A stretch of 64,000 bases of DNA from Kocuria salsicia (GCF_007681555.1 NZ_VELE01000001.1:620001-684000), one strand, 5' to 3'; counted from the first letter of the stretch, positions 16,208 through 24,794 are shown. The notes: generated by a model from the letters alone, not told the origin. Program-made: numbers and translations.

Positions 16208-17050
16208 ATGACCGACGAACCGATGAGCCTCGAGCCCGCCTCCCACACCGCACCGGAGGATCCTCGCGCGGCTGCGTCGCGCTCCCGTCCCACCACGTCG
16301 GGGGAGCCCACAGACCCCGCGGGACCTGTGGACCCGGTGGCACCGGCCAGCAGCGGCGTGCAGTGGGGCGAGGTCCTGCGCAACGCACTGCTGGTGCTCG
16401 TCCTCTTCGTGATGCTCTGGCTCGCGTTCCACGTCAAACTGCCCTCGGCGCAGGTCCTGCGGGACCAGCTGGACGGCTGGGGCGGCCTGGCGTGGGCCGC
16501 GTTCATCGTGTTCTACGCGGCGCTCGCCGTGACCCCCATTCCCGTCTCGGTCCTGGCGATCGCCGGGGGCGTGCTGTTCGGCGTCGTCGAGGGCAGTGTG
16601 CTCTCGGTGATCGGCGCCATGCTGGGCAGCTGGGTGGCGTACTGGCTCGCTCGCGGCCTGGGGAAGGCCACGGTCAGCAAGCTGCTCGGCAGCCACGCGG
16701 CCACCGTGGACGAACGCCTGCAGGAGGCGGGCACCTCGGGCACCTACCTGCTGCGCCTGACCCCGGGCCTGCCCTACTGGGTGGTCAACTACGGCAGCGG
16801 CGCGTTCGGCGTCTCTCAACGGTCTTTTCTGATCGGCAGCGCCCTGGGCACCGTCCCGGGGCAGGTCTCCCTCGTCGCGATCGGTGCGTTCATCACCGAG
16901 CCCACGGTGATTCACGGCACGGTCATCGGCGTGGCGTGGGTCGTCGTGCTGGTGCTGACGCTGCTCGCCTACCGGGAACTTCGCCGGGCACGCAGGGCCA
17001 GGGTATCGACGTCGGCGAGCGGCACCGCAGAGGGCCTCGCCGGCCAGTAG
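16208..17050 (+). CDS. VTT-domain (TVP38/DedA-like, SNARE-associated) membrane protein
   Basis: A 280-residue protein. A disordered N-terminus of about 55 residues is followed by a transmembrane helix and the VTT core: FIVFYAALAVTPIPVSVLAIAGGVLFG, GAMLGSWVAYWLARGLGK and LRLTPGLPYWVVNYGSGAFGVS, which contains the re-entrant glycine/proline motifs. Family members handle lipid or membrane homeostasis. ATG 16208 is preceded directly by GGAGAG; an upstream frame through the tRNA is not coding. The basic tail RELRRARRARV lies inside by the positive-inside rule. Confidence 0.88.
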   Translation: MTDEPMSLEPASHTAPEDPRAAASRSRPTTSGEPTDPAGPVDPVAPASSGVQWGEVLRNALLVLVLFVMLWLAFHVKLPSAQVLRDQLDGWGGLAWAAFIVFYAALAVTPIPVSVLAIAGGVLFGVVEGSVLSVIGAMLGSWVAYWLARGLGKATVSKLLGSHAATVDERLQEAGTSGTYLLRLTPGLPYWVVNYGSGAFGVSQRSFLIGSALGTVPGQVSLVAIGAFITEPTVIHGTVIGVAWVVVLVLTLLAYRELRRARRARVSTSASGTAEGLAGQ

Positions 17051-17059
17051 CCCGGCGGC

Positions 17060-17481
17060 TCAGCGGCAGCGCTCCTGAGAGTCAGCCGTGACGCCCGCCG
17101 ATTGCCCGCGCACGTTCCGGAAGGTAGTTCGGTACGGAAGATTCCGTGGCTTCAGCCTCCGGGCACTGCCCGGCGCGGCGCAGCGGACGGGCAGGTGGAT
17201 GAGCACGCTGTTCGCGCTCACCCCGAACAGACCCAGCAGCACCACGAGCACCACGGTGGCCGGGGTGGACCCGGTGAACAGGGTCGTGGCGAGCAGCACG
17301 ACGGCGGTCGCGGCCACCCCCGTGCGTCGAAGAGGCGGCAAGCTGCCGCGAGGATGCGGTCCTTGGCGGGCTCGGGTGCGGGTGGGCATGGCGTGTGCTC
17401 CTGGATGCTGGCGGGGATCCGACTCCGTGGTTCGGCCGCGTCACCCTCCTGAGAGTGACAAGGTAGGCCAGTCCACCTCAA
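17060..17481 (-). pseudogene. Decayed TetR regulator fused to MFS-transporter fragment
   Basis: Two broken coding remnants meet here on the minus strand. From 17389, MPTRTR followed in the next frame by EPAKDRILAAACRLFDARG (to about 17320) is the start of a TetR helix-turn-helix domain with a frameshift. It runs straight into VVLLATTLFTG and VVLLGLFGVSANSVLIHLPVR (about 17300-17180), which resembles an inner segment of a Cmx/AraJ-type MFS transporter. Most of both genes is missing, so an internal deletion is likely. The sequence below about 17170 is not recognised. The segment is flanked by 11-bp direct repeats. Identification rests on short matches. Confidence 0.55.
17072..17456. repeat. 11-bp direct repeats flanking the decayed TetR/MFS locus
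   Basis: CTCCTGAGAGT occurs at 17072-17082 and again at 17446-17456, 374 bp apart. The right copy is part of a 20-bp dyad (GTCAC-N10-GTGAC, 17440-17459) that could have been the operator of the lost TetR. The enclosed DNA holds only gene remnants. Confidence 0.55.
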
Positions 17482-17522
17482 ACAGATCCTTATTCACCCC
17501 TCGCATTCACGCGCTCCAGCGA

Positions 17523-17528
17523 TATCAT
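17523..17528 (+). promoter_or_regulatory. Putative -10 box of the ArsR-CDF operon (leaderless)
   Basis: TATCAT lies 6 nt before ATG 17535. The AT-rich segment around it would be the natural operator site for the ArsR product, though no clean 12-2-12 dyad is visible. Confidence 0.4.
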
Positions 17529-17534
17529 CGTCGT

Positions 17535-17975
17535 ATGGCGATTGATCCTGACGAGCTCCCCGCCCTCGACGCGCGGGCGACGGCGGCGTACTCCCATCTC
17601 TTCCAGGCCCTCAGTGAACCCACCCGCCTGGCTGTGCTCCAGCACCTGGCCGGCGGAGAGCACCGCGTCCGGGACCTCGTGGAGCACATGGGCCTGGCCC
17701 AGTCCACGGTGAGCAAGCACCTGAGCTTCCTCGCGCAGTGCCACCTTGTGGCTGCCCGCCCCGAGGGGCGTGCCACGTGGTACTCCCTGACCCACCCGGA
17801 GGAGCTCGCGGCGGTCATCACGGCCGCGGAACGGGTCCTGCACACCACCGGCACGGACGCCGTGCTGTGCTCGCACCTCCACCATCCGCCTGTGGCCGCG
17901 GGGCTCGACGACGTCGCCACCGGCACCCGCGCCGCGCGGCTCACCGCGGTCCCCTCCGGCCGAGGTGAGCGCTGA
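17535..17975 (+). CDS. ArsR/SmtB-family metal-sensing repressor
   Basis: A 146-residue winged-helix regulator: FQALSEPTRLAVLQHLAGGEHRVRDLV, then the recognition helix MGLAQSTVSKHLSFLAQCHLV and the wing ARPEGRATWYSL. The C-terminal part contains LCSHLHHPP, a Cys/His cluster near residues 118-124 that could bind metal in an alpha5-type site. The start ATG 17535 follows a TATCAT box by 6 nt; longer frames upstream cover the decayed locus. It overlaps the CDF transporter by TGATG, forming a metal-resistance operon, likely for zinc or cobalt. Confidence 0.9.
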   Translation: MAIDPDELPALDARATAAYSHLFQALSEPTRLAVLQHLAGGEHRVRDLVEHMGLAQSTVSKHLSFLAQCHLVAARPEGRATWYSLTHPEELAAVITAAERVLHTTGTDAVLCSHLHHPPVAAGLDDVATGTRAARLTAVPSGRGER

Positions 17976-18940
17976 TGGGCGCGGGGCACTCCCACGGAGG
18001 GCATTCCCCCGGCTCGGGGCACGCCGGTCACGAGCACGCAGCAGCGGCGGGCGGAACCACGTGGCGGCTGTGGATCGCGTTCGGACTGACCGCGGGGATG
18101 GTGGTCGCCCAGGCGGTCGGCTCGGCGGTCACCGGGAGTCTCGCGCTGCTCACGGACACCGTCCACGCCCTGACCGACGCCCTCGGACTGCTGGTGGCTC
18201 TCGTGGCCGCGCACCTGATGGCCCGCCCGGCCAGTTCCAAGCACACCTGGGGCTTCCGGCGGGTGGAGGTGATCGCGGCGCTGGCGCAGGCCACCCTGCT
18301 GCTCGGTGTGGGGGTCTTCGCGGTGGTGGAGGGCATCCGCCGGCTCCTGGAGCCGCGCGCGGTGCCGCCCACCGAGCTGCTCGTCTTCGGCGCCCTGGGT
18401 CTGGCGTGCAACGTGGTGGCCATCCTGGTGCTCTCGTCCAGCAGGGGCGCCAACTTCAACATGCGCGCCGCGTTCCTGGAGGTGGCGAACGACGCCCTGG
18501 GCTCCCTCGGCGTGATCGTGGCCGCGGTGGTGATCGCCACGACCGGCTTCCAGCGCGCGGACACCGTGGCCGCCCTGTTCATCGCCGCGCTGATCCTGCC
18601 GAGGGCCGCTCGGATCATGCGGGAGACGGCTGCCGTACTGATGGAGTTCACGCCCCGGGGGCTGGACCTGGACCTTTTCCGCGAGCACATCATGAGCCTG
18701 CACCACGTGGTGGACGTGCACGACGTCCATGCCTCCACCGTGGCCACCGGCCTGCCCACGATCAGCGCCCACGTGGTGGTGGAGGACGAGTGCTTTCGGG
18801 ACGGCCACGCGGCAGACCTGCTGCAGGACGTCAAAACCTGCGTGGCCGAGCACTTCGCCGTCTCGGTGCACCACTCCACGTTCCAGATCGAGACAGCACG
18901 CATCAAGCACGCGGAGTCCGACGAGGTCTTGCACGCCTGA
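17975..18940 (+). CDS. CDF (CzcD/ZitB-type) metal efflux transporter
   Basis: A 321-residue cation-diffusion facilitator with a His-rich N-terminus (GHSHGGH, HAGHEH), six transmembrane helices and a C-terminal cytoplasmic domain (VHDVHAS, VEDECF). The transport site in helix II is DTVHALTD (His64, Asp68). In helix V the usual HxxxD is ExxxD (Glu169, Asp173, FLEVANDALGS), a variant that may alter metal choice. It exports Zn, Co or similar ions by proton exchange. It starts inside the ArsR stop (TGATG) and is regulated with it. Confidence 0.92.
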   Translation: MGAGHSHGGHSPGSGHAGHEHAAAAGGTTWRLWIAFGLTAGMVVAQAVGSAVTGSLALLTDTVHALTDALGLLVALVAAHLMARPASSKHTWGFRRVEVIAALAQATLLLGVGVFAVVEGIRRLLEPRAVPPTELLVFGALGLACNVVAILVLSSSRGANFNMRAAFLEVANDALGSLGVIVAAVVIATTGFQRADTVAALFIAALILPRAARIMRETAAVLMEFTPRGLDLDLFREHIMSLHHVVDVHDVHASTVATGLPTISAHVVVEDECFRDGHAADLLQDVKTCVAEHFAVSVHHSTFQIETARIKHAESDEVLHA

Positions 18941-18954
18941 GGTGGGCATGCCCG

Positions 18955-20129
18955 TCAGCCGAGCTGCAGCCGGCCCCACGCGAGCTCGGCGAGCGCCGCC
19001 GCCTGGGCGCCCAGAACGGCGTCGTCGTAGCGCACGTGCGGCGAGTGGTTCCAGGGTGCGGTGGCGAGGTCCACGTCCGCCGGGCTGCACTGCAGGAACA
19101 CGAAGCACCCGGGGACCTCGCGCAGCACGAAGGAGAAGTCCTCGGAGCCCATGCGCGGGTTCTCCATGACCTGCACGTGCTCCGCGCCGAACAGCCGGGT
19201 GAGCGTTTCCCCCGTGAAGCGCGCCTCCTGCGGGTCGTTGATGGTCGCGGGGTAGAACTCGTTCCAGTCCACCTGCGCACGCAGCCCGTAGGAGGCGGCG
19301 ATGCCGTCCGCGAGCTCACGGACCAGGTGGGGGAAGCGTTCGGTGGTCTCGCGTGACAGGGTGCGCACGCTGCCGGCCGTGCGGGCGCTGTCCGGGATGA
19401 CGTTCATGGCCTCCCCGGCCCACAGCTGCGTCATGGTCACGACCACCGGGTCGAACACGCTGAACCGGCGCGTCACCATGGTCTGCAGCGCGGTGCCGAA
19501 CTCGCACAGCGCCGTGACCGGGTCCTTGGAGGTCCACGGCTGCGAGCCGTGCCCACCCCTGCCGTGGAACGTGACGCTCAGGTGGTTGGCCCCCGCCATG
19601 AGGGTGCCTGGGCGGTAGGTGAACACCCCGGGCTCACGTGGATCCCGTAGGCCGCGACGGGGCGCTCGCCCGCGGCGTTCAGCACGCCCTCCTCGATCAT
19701 CGGCGCGGCGCCGCCGGGGCTTTCCTCCCCCGGCTGGAACATGAACACCACGGAGCCGGGCAGCTCCTCCCGGCGTGCACTCAGCAGCCTGGCCGCGCCC
19801 ACGAGACCGGCGGTGTGCAGGTCGTGCCCGCACGCGTGCATCGCGCCGTTCGTGGAGGCGAAGTCGAGCCCCGTCTGCTCCTCGATCGGCAGCCCGTCCA
19901 TGTCCCCACGCAGCAGCACCGCGGGCCCGGGACGCCCGCCCCGCAGCACCGCGACCACCGAGCTCAGCGACCGGCCCAGGGTGATCTCCAGGTCGCAGCC
20001 GTCCAGTGCCTCCAGCACCTGCCGCTGCGTCCAGGGGAGGTCGTTGCCCAGCTCAGGGTGGGCGTGCAGGCGCCTTCGCAGCTCAACGAGCTCGGGCTGC
20101 AGCAGCTGGGCGTCCTCCAGGAATGACAC
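18955..20129 (-). pseudogene. M20-family amidohydrolase, frameshifted
   Basis: The N-terminal half (20129 to about 19633) and C-terminal half (about 19632 to 18955) lie in different frames. The first carries GDMDGLPIEE, HACGHDLHTA and FQPGEESPGGA; the second carries HGRGGHGSQP, AMNVIPDSARTAG and MGSEDFSF. These are the metal-site and dimerisation motifs of hippurate/amino-acid amidohydrolases. The break lies between AYGIHVSPG and VFTYRPGTLMAG, where relatives usually have several more residues, so a small deletion is likely. Start GTG 20129 has the RBS GAGGAG. A sequencing error would be the alternative. Confidence 0.82.
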
Positions 20130-20160
20130 GTTCGGGCTCCTCGGTGGTGGTGGCGCGGCG

Positions 20161-20751
20161 TCATCGCCCGGGCTCGGGCAGACCCTTGAGGGCCGGTCCA
20201 GGCGCCAGCCGGACCGGACCGCGGGCGGTCGCAATGTCCACCTTCTCACCTTTTTGCCGCACCGTGATCTCGCCCACGTCCGCGAGCACCCGCGCCGCCT
20301 CCCGGACTCCGTCCATCAGTTCCCGCCACTGTTCGCCGCCCAGGGCGCGGGCCACGTCCGAGGGGCAGATGGTCTTCCCCGCCCGGTGCCTCAGCAGGGC
20401 GCGGATGGTCGCCTGTTCCCGTGCGCGCCGGCCCTCCTCCGTGGGCGGTTCCCACCAGGGTTCGCCGCGCTCTCCCAGCGCAACCTTCGCATCCTGGACA
20501 CGCTGCCTCGCCCCCCGGCCCTCGGACCTCACGGCACGGCGGGCACCCATCAGCTCCGCGACGAGTTCCTGCCGCAGCGTTTCCGGGATCCCGGGGTCCG
20601 TGGCGCGCCAGCGCCGGCCGTTCACCACCACGTGGTGGCCGTCTGCGGTGCGCTCCGGGCCCGACGACGCCGTGCCCTCCGGGTGCTCTCCGCTCGCCTC
20701 CCGAGCGGCGTCGGTGCCCGACGCCTCCCCCTGGTCCCTGCGCCTGCTCAC
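20161..20751 (-). CDS. DUF3253-family protein
   Basis: 196 residues of unknown function. The N-terminal 40 residues are disordered; WRATDPGIPETLRQELVAELMGARR begins a helical region, and REQATIRALLRHRAGKTICPSDVARALGG followed by WRELMDGVREAARVLADVGEITVRQKG forms a winged-helix-like DUF3253 domain ending ARGPVRL. The GTG start at 20751 overlaps the WcbI-type gene stop as GTGA, so it is probably the last gene of that operon. An exact GACGACGCCG copy sits in the N-terminal linker. Confidence 0.75.
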   Translation of the reverse strand: MSRRRDQGEASGTDAAREASGEHPEGTASSGPERTADGHHVVVNGRRWRATDPGIPETLRQELVAELMGARRAVRSEGRGARQRVQDAKVALGERGEPWWEPPTEEGRRAREQATIRALLRHRAGKTICPSDVARALGGEQWRELMDGVREAARVLADVGEITVRQKGEKVDIATARGPVRLAPGPALKGLPEPGR

Positions 20752-21779
20752 GGGCGCAGCCCCAGGCGCTCGATCAGGCGCGCGTGCCGCGTGAGCCCCG
20801 CCGAGACCACGGCGGGATTCTGGGCGTACCAGCGCAGGTGCTCCGCGGCCACGGTGTCCTCCGTGAGGTGCGACCCCTGGACGAGCCAGTCCTCCCGCGG
20901 CCCGCCGTCCAGGTCGGAGGCCGTGTACCCGAAGACCTCGAGAGTGCTCTCGTGGACTGGCGCGCGGATGCCACCGAGCAGCACCCTCCCCGGGTCGGGC
21001 ACCGGCGCGGAGAGCCCCGCCGCATCGAGGATCTCGGAGGCCACGGTGCGCAGCACGTCGTTGCACGGGTGGTTGATCACGTGCACCGCGTTCGGACCGG
21101 CGGCGTCCAGGACGGAGGCGACGTCGAGCGTGCGGTGGGCCTCCTGCCGGATCCGCAGCTGCGCGAGGGACTCCTCCCGCCCGGCATGCGCGGCGGCGGC
21201 CGAGGGATGCTCCAGGTGCACGGTGCTCTCGCCCCGGGCGGCCGCCGTGAGGACCCGGAGGTCGTGGTACGGCACCACCGGCGGGTCCCCCGCGCTCGGC
21301 GCACGGACGATCGCGAGCGTGGGCATGAATGCGGACCACCGCATCGCGGGCACGCGAACAACCTCCACCCGGGGGCCCAGACGGGGCACGACGTCGTCCG
21401 TGCCCAGCGGCAGCCCACGGTAACCGGGCGCCACGGGCTGGGTGACGAACAGGCCCAGCCGCGGCAGCAGGGCGTGCAGGTGCGGGAGGTCCTCACGGGT
21501 GAGCTCGTGCACCGGGGGCATTCGCACGCCGTGCCACTGCCCCTCCAGCGCTCCGTGCAGCAGCACGCGCAGTGACTCGGCCTGGCAGTTGCCGTACACG
21601 GCGAACAGGGGGAGGTCCGGAAGCTCTGTGAGCCCGTAGAAGTCTCCGTAGTGACGGCGCCGCCCGTCGTCCTGCAGCCCCTGCCCGCTCACGGTTGACT
21701 CCGCAGGCGGGCGGTGCACGGCGTCCTGGCCCTGCGGATCAACATCGTCGATCACGTGCGGCGTGTGCTCAGCGGGCAT
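20748..21779 (-). CDS. WcbI-family capsule/polysaccharide protein
   Basis: A 343-residue protein with the WcbI hallmark FAVYGNCQAESLRVLL and the later VHVINHPCNDVL. WcbI proteins bind CoA and act in capsular or surface polysaccharide synthesis, probably as acyltransferases. The first 45 residues are variable; GNCQ lies near residue 63. It overlaps the GT2 gene by 11 nt and the DUF3253 gene by 4 nt, so it is part of one operon with two glycosyltransferases. Its substrate is unknown. Confidence 0.82.
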   Translation of the reverse strand: MPAEHTPHVIDDVDPQGQDAVHRPPAESTVSGQGLQDDGRRRHYGDFYGLTELPDLPLFAVYGNCQAESLRVLLHGALEGQWHGVRMPPVHELTREDLPHLHALLPRLGLFVTQPVAPGYRGLPLGTDDVVPRLGPRVEVVRVPAMRWSAFMPTLAIVRAPSAGDPPVVPYHDLRVLTAAARGESTVHLEHPSAAAAHAGREESLAQLRIRQEAHRTLDVASVLDAAGPNAVHVINHPCNDVLRTVASEILDAAGLSAPVPDPGRVLLGGIRAPVHESTLEVFGYTASDLDGGPREDWLVQGSHLTEDTVAAEHLRWYAQNPAVVSAGLTRHARLIERLGLRP

Positions 21780-22992
21780 GTCCCACCCTGTCCTCGAGTC
21801 GTGTGCTGGTGTCTGCGGCGTGGACGGGCGCGCCAGGATCGGGCACGGGTCTGCGGTCCGGGCACGATTCGCCCCGCCGCACGGCGCGGAGGTCCCGAAC
21901 GCTCAGCAGTCCGGGCACCTCGCTCTCCCCCTCCGCGCACCAGACGCGCAGGGGGACCTCCAGACGGAGCGGAGCGTGGACGTCTGCCAGGAGCAGGGCA
22001 CGGTCGAGAATCTCGCGCGGAGGTTCCCCCGCGCGGGCGCGAGGGTCCGCGGCCAGCGCGGCGGGAACGTCCTCGCGGTCCACGAACCAGATCCCGGCGT
22101 CCGTGTCCCGCAGCAGGTGGGCGGCACTCAGGTATGCCTCGGCGTCGTCGTCGTGACCGCCCACCCGCACCACCACCCACGGCTGCTCGAAGACCACGCC
22201 CGCGCCGCGAGTGCTCGGCAGGGGGATGCGCTGCGCCAGCGCCAGGGTCTCGGCGTCCTTCACCGCGCGGGAGATCCCGCGCCCGGCGAGGTCCGGCCCG
22301 TCGTGCCACGCCCGTGCGGAGGGCACGTGGCGGAACTGCGCACCCAGCTGCCAGCAGCGGAAGGCGAGGTCCCAGTCCTCCCCGCCGTAGCCCACGAGCG
22401 ACTCGTCGAAACCGCCGCAGCGCTCGAACAGCCGCCGGTCCACCGCGAGCAGCGCACTGATGACGAGCCGGAAGTCCTCGGTCCCCGCGCGGGAGAGATC
22501 GGCGGTGCGCTCGTATCCCTGCGCGAGCCACTGCGGGTCCTCGAGCCGCCGCGCTCCCGGTGCCGAGCCGGTGCTGATCCACTCCACCACCGCCGGCACG
22601 TCACAGCCGGAGAGGTCCGCGTGATGCCTGGCGCCCACCGCGAGCGCCCCGTGGCCGTCGTCCGCGTCCCGCACCCCGGCCAGGAGGGCGGTGAGGAACC
22701 CGGGTTCTGGGATCATGTCCCCGTCCAGGAACACGATCACCTCCCCGGAGGACGCGCCCGCGCCCAGGTTCCGCGCCGCCCCGGCCCGGAAGCCGAGGTT
22801 CTCCTGACGCACCACCGAGCTCGCGAACGGCAGGGGCGGGAGCACCGGGGGCACGGCGGAGCCGTCGTCGCTCACGACCACCTCCATCTCGGCGACCGGG
22901 TGGTCCTGCAGCGCCAGCGCGGCAAGCAGCCGGTCCAGGCCGTGCTGGTTCTCGAAGTAGGGCACGACGACGCTCACGGCGGGCGCACTCAC
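21769..22992 (-). CDS. Family 2 glycosyltransferase
   Basis: A 407-residue GT-A glycosyltransferase. It begins SVVVPYFENQHGLDRLL, has VVVSDDGSAVPP, a metal-binding DxD-like VIVFLDGDMIPEPGF, an acceptor-side region with LFERCGGFDESLVGYGGEDWDLAFR (galactosyltransferase-type ED motif), and a C-terminal extension of about 150 residues with no clear domain. The ATG at 22992 overlaps the upstream GT4 gene by 4 nt. With WcbI it implies assembly and decoration of an exported glycan, perhaps teichoic acid or capsule. Confidence 0.88.
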   Translation of the reverse strand: MSAPAVSVVVPYFENQHGLDRLLAALALQDHPVAEMEVVVSDDGSAVPPVLPPLPFASSVVRQENLGFRAGAARNLGAGASSGEVIVFLDGDMIPEPGFLTALLAGVRDADDGHGALAVGARHHADLSGCDVPAVVEWISTGSAPGARRLEDPQWLAQGYERTADLSRAGTEDFRLVISALLAVDRRLFERCGGFDESLVGYGGEDWDLAFRCWQLGAQFRHVPSARAWHDGPDLAGRGISRAVKDAETLALAQRIPLPSTRGAGVVFEQPWVVVRVGGHDDDAEAYLSAAHLLRDTDAGIWFVDREDVPAALAADPRARAGEPPREILDRALLLADVHAPLRLEVPLRVWCAEGESEVPGLLSVRDLRAVRRGESCPDRRPVPDPGAPVHAADTSTRLEDRVGHAR

Positions 22993-24065
22993 CGGTCACC
23001 TCCGCGGTTCGCCGGGATCTGTTCGCCCGTGAGCAGTGCCCACTGCCGGGCTGCGGCCACCCGTGTGGAGGGCAGGTCCTCGCCGTTCCAACGGGCAGGG
23101 TCGATCCACGTGCTGCGCGGGTCCGCGAGGGCGGCCCGCAGCGCGGCGGAGAGGTCATCGGTCAGCGTGAGCGCCCAGGGTGCCCGCTCGGCGAGCTCCT
23201 CGAAGAAGGGGTGCGGCGTCACGATCGGGGCGCGCCCGCTCGAGATCCACCGTCCGATGGACCCGGAGGCGGAGACGTGGGCCGGCGCAACCACCGGGAC
23301 GGTGACCCGCTGCGCGGCGCGGGTCAGGGCGGTGTCGTCGAGGAACCCCGTGGTCCGAAAGCTGTGGCCGTGACGGCGGGCGGCCGCATCGAGCGCGGGG
23401 ACGAGGTCCTCGTGGCCGTCCGACGCGCGACCGAGCGCCACGACCTCCACTGGCGTATCGAGACCGGCGAGCGCCTCGATCACGCTCTCGTGGCCCTTGC
23501 CCGGGTAGAGGAAACCGAGGACGGCGACCCTGGGAACCCGCTCCGTGTCGTCGCCGTCCGACAGGGACAAGGGACAGGGAGGCTGAGCACCGGCCCACTG
23601 CCAGGCGCGGTGCCAGGGACCCGGTTCGGGAGGGTCGATGGGCAGGTGGTTCACGTGCACCGGCAATCCCGAGGTGGCGGGGACGTGGCGCTCGAGCTGC
23701 GCGCGCTCGGAGGCGCTGCACACGATCACGGCGCGGGCGACATCGACCACGCGGGCGAAGGCGGCACGGCGAGCTTCGAAGGCGTGGCCGTCCGAGGGCT
23801 GGGGGATGTCGTGCACGGTGACCGTTACCGGGCGGACCGCGGCGATCTCCGCCACGGTGGAGGCCGCGGCCTGCGGTGACGGGCCGAAGACGCGGTCCGT
23901 GAAGTGAAGGTGGACCGGTGAGGACTCCCCCAGCAGGACCGGTCGCAGCTCCGTGAGCGAACCGGCCACCGTGCGCGCGTCGGGAGTGTGTGCGGCGAGG
24001 TTCTGGGCGTGCATGCGGACGCCGTGCTGTTCGGGGCCCACACAGGCCAGGAGGGGTGCGATCAC
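22989..24065 (-). CDS. Family 4-like glycosyltransferase
   Basis: A 358-residue GT-B-type protein. VLGFLYPGKGHESVIEALAG is the usual donor-domain start, followed by GHSFRTTGFLDDTALTRAAQRVTVPVVAPAHVSASGSIGRWISSGRAP. The E-x7-E motif of GT4 enzymes is not clear, so it is an outlier. GTG 24065 is the first codon (MIAPLLACVGPEQHGV). It heads the minus-strand operon GT4-GT2-WcbI-DUF3253, with all junctions overlapping. Confidence 0.8.
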   Translation of the reverse strand: MIAPLLACVGPEQHGVRMHAQNLAAHTPDARTVAGSLTELRPVLLGESSPVHLHFTDRVFGPSPQAAASTVAEIAAVRPVTVTVHDIPQPSDGHAFEARRAAFARVVDVARAVIVCSASERAQLERHVPATSGLPVHVNHLPIDPPEPGPWHRAWQWAGAQPPCPLSLSDGDDTERVPRVAVLGFLYPGKGHESVIEALAGLDTPVEVVALGRASDGHEDLVPALDAAARRHGHSFRTTGFLDDTALTRAAQRVTVPVVAPAHVSASGSIGRWISSGRAPIVTPHPFFEELAERAPWALTLTDDLSAALRAALADPRSTWIDPARWNGEDLPSTRVAAARQWALLTGEQIPANRGGDR

Positions 24066-24133
24066 GCGTTCACCCTATCGAGCACCTCCGACACGATCCG
24101 GGGTGAGCGAGGTCATACCCCTCGCGCAAAGTC

Positions 24134-24161
24134 TGCACTTGTGCAAGTTTGCACTCATGCA
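24134..24161. promoter_or_regulatory. Tandem palindromic operators of the TetR/MFS pair
   Basis: TGCACTTGTGCA (24134-24145) and TGCACTCATGCA (24150-24161) are two palindromes centred 16 bp apart. They cover the -35 and spacer of the tetR promoter, so binding by the TetR product would block transcription. Confidence 0.6.
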
Positions 24162-24167
24162 TAAAGT
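24139..24167 (+). promoter_or_regulatory. Promoter of the tetR-MFS operon (leaderless)
   Basis: TTGTGC (24139-24144) and TAAAGT (24162-24167) with a 17-nt spacer; TAAAGT ends 6 nt before the GTG at 24174. Confidence 0.6.
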
Positions 24168-24173
24168 TGACGC

Positions 24174-24794
24174 GTGTCCGAATCCAACCCGTCACTGCGC
24201 GAACGCCACCGCACCCGCACCCTCGCCGAGATCCACCAGGCAGCCCTGGAACTCGTGGGCGAGTGCGGCTACGGGGACACCGCGGTGGACGCCATCGCCG
24301 AACGCGCGGGGGTCTCCCGCCGCACGTTCTTCAACTACTACCCCTCCAAGGAGGCCGCGGTCCTGGGCGCCACCGAACCGCGGATCTCCGAGGCGGCGCG
24401 CGAACGGTTCCTGGATCCGACCACCGGAGACGAGTTCGCCCGCACCGTCCGGCTGTTCATGGACGTGCTGCGGGACGCCACCGGTCCCCCCGAGTTCACG
24501 GCCCGCCGTCACGAGCTCGTGGAGAACAACCCCGAGCTCAAACGCCGGGTCGGGATGCACATCACCACCGTGGAGAGCCTCGTGGTCTCCACGGTCGTGG
24601 AGCACTCGGCCCAGGGCACCACTCCTCGATCCGAGGAGACATCGCACGCTTTCGTTCTACTGGCGGGTGCGGTCATCAAGTTCGCGTTCCGCACCAACAC
24701 CCACCTGGCGACCACCCTCGACGACGACGCCGTCCAGCTCGCCCTCGACCACGCCATCGGTGTCTTCCGCACCGCCCTCAAGGAGATTTCATGA
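24174..24794 (+). CDS. TetR-family transcriptional regulator
   Basis: A 206-residue repressor. The N-terminal helix-turn-helix is RTLAEIHQAALELVGECGYGDTAVDAIAERAGVSRRTFFNYYPSKEAAVLG; the ligand domain is divergent. Its stop overlaps the start of a DHA2 efflux pump (ATGA), and two TGCAC palindromes sit in its own promoter, so it likely represses both genes and is induced by a pump substrate. Start GTG 24174 has no RBS, which suits the leaderless promoter. Confidence 0.92.
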   Translation: MSESNPSLRERHRTRTLAEIHQAALELVGECGYGDTAVDAIAERAGVSRRTFFNYYPSKEAAVLGATEPRISEAARERFLDPTTGDEFARTVRLFMDVLRDATGPPEFTARRHELVENNPELKRRVGMHITTVESLVVSTVVEHSAQGTTPRSEETSHAFVLLAGAVIKFAFRTNTHLATTLDDDAVQLALDHAIGVFRTALKEIS

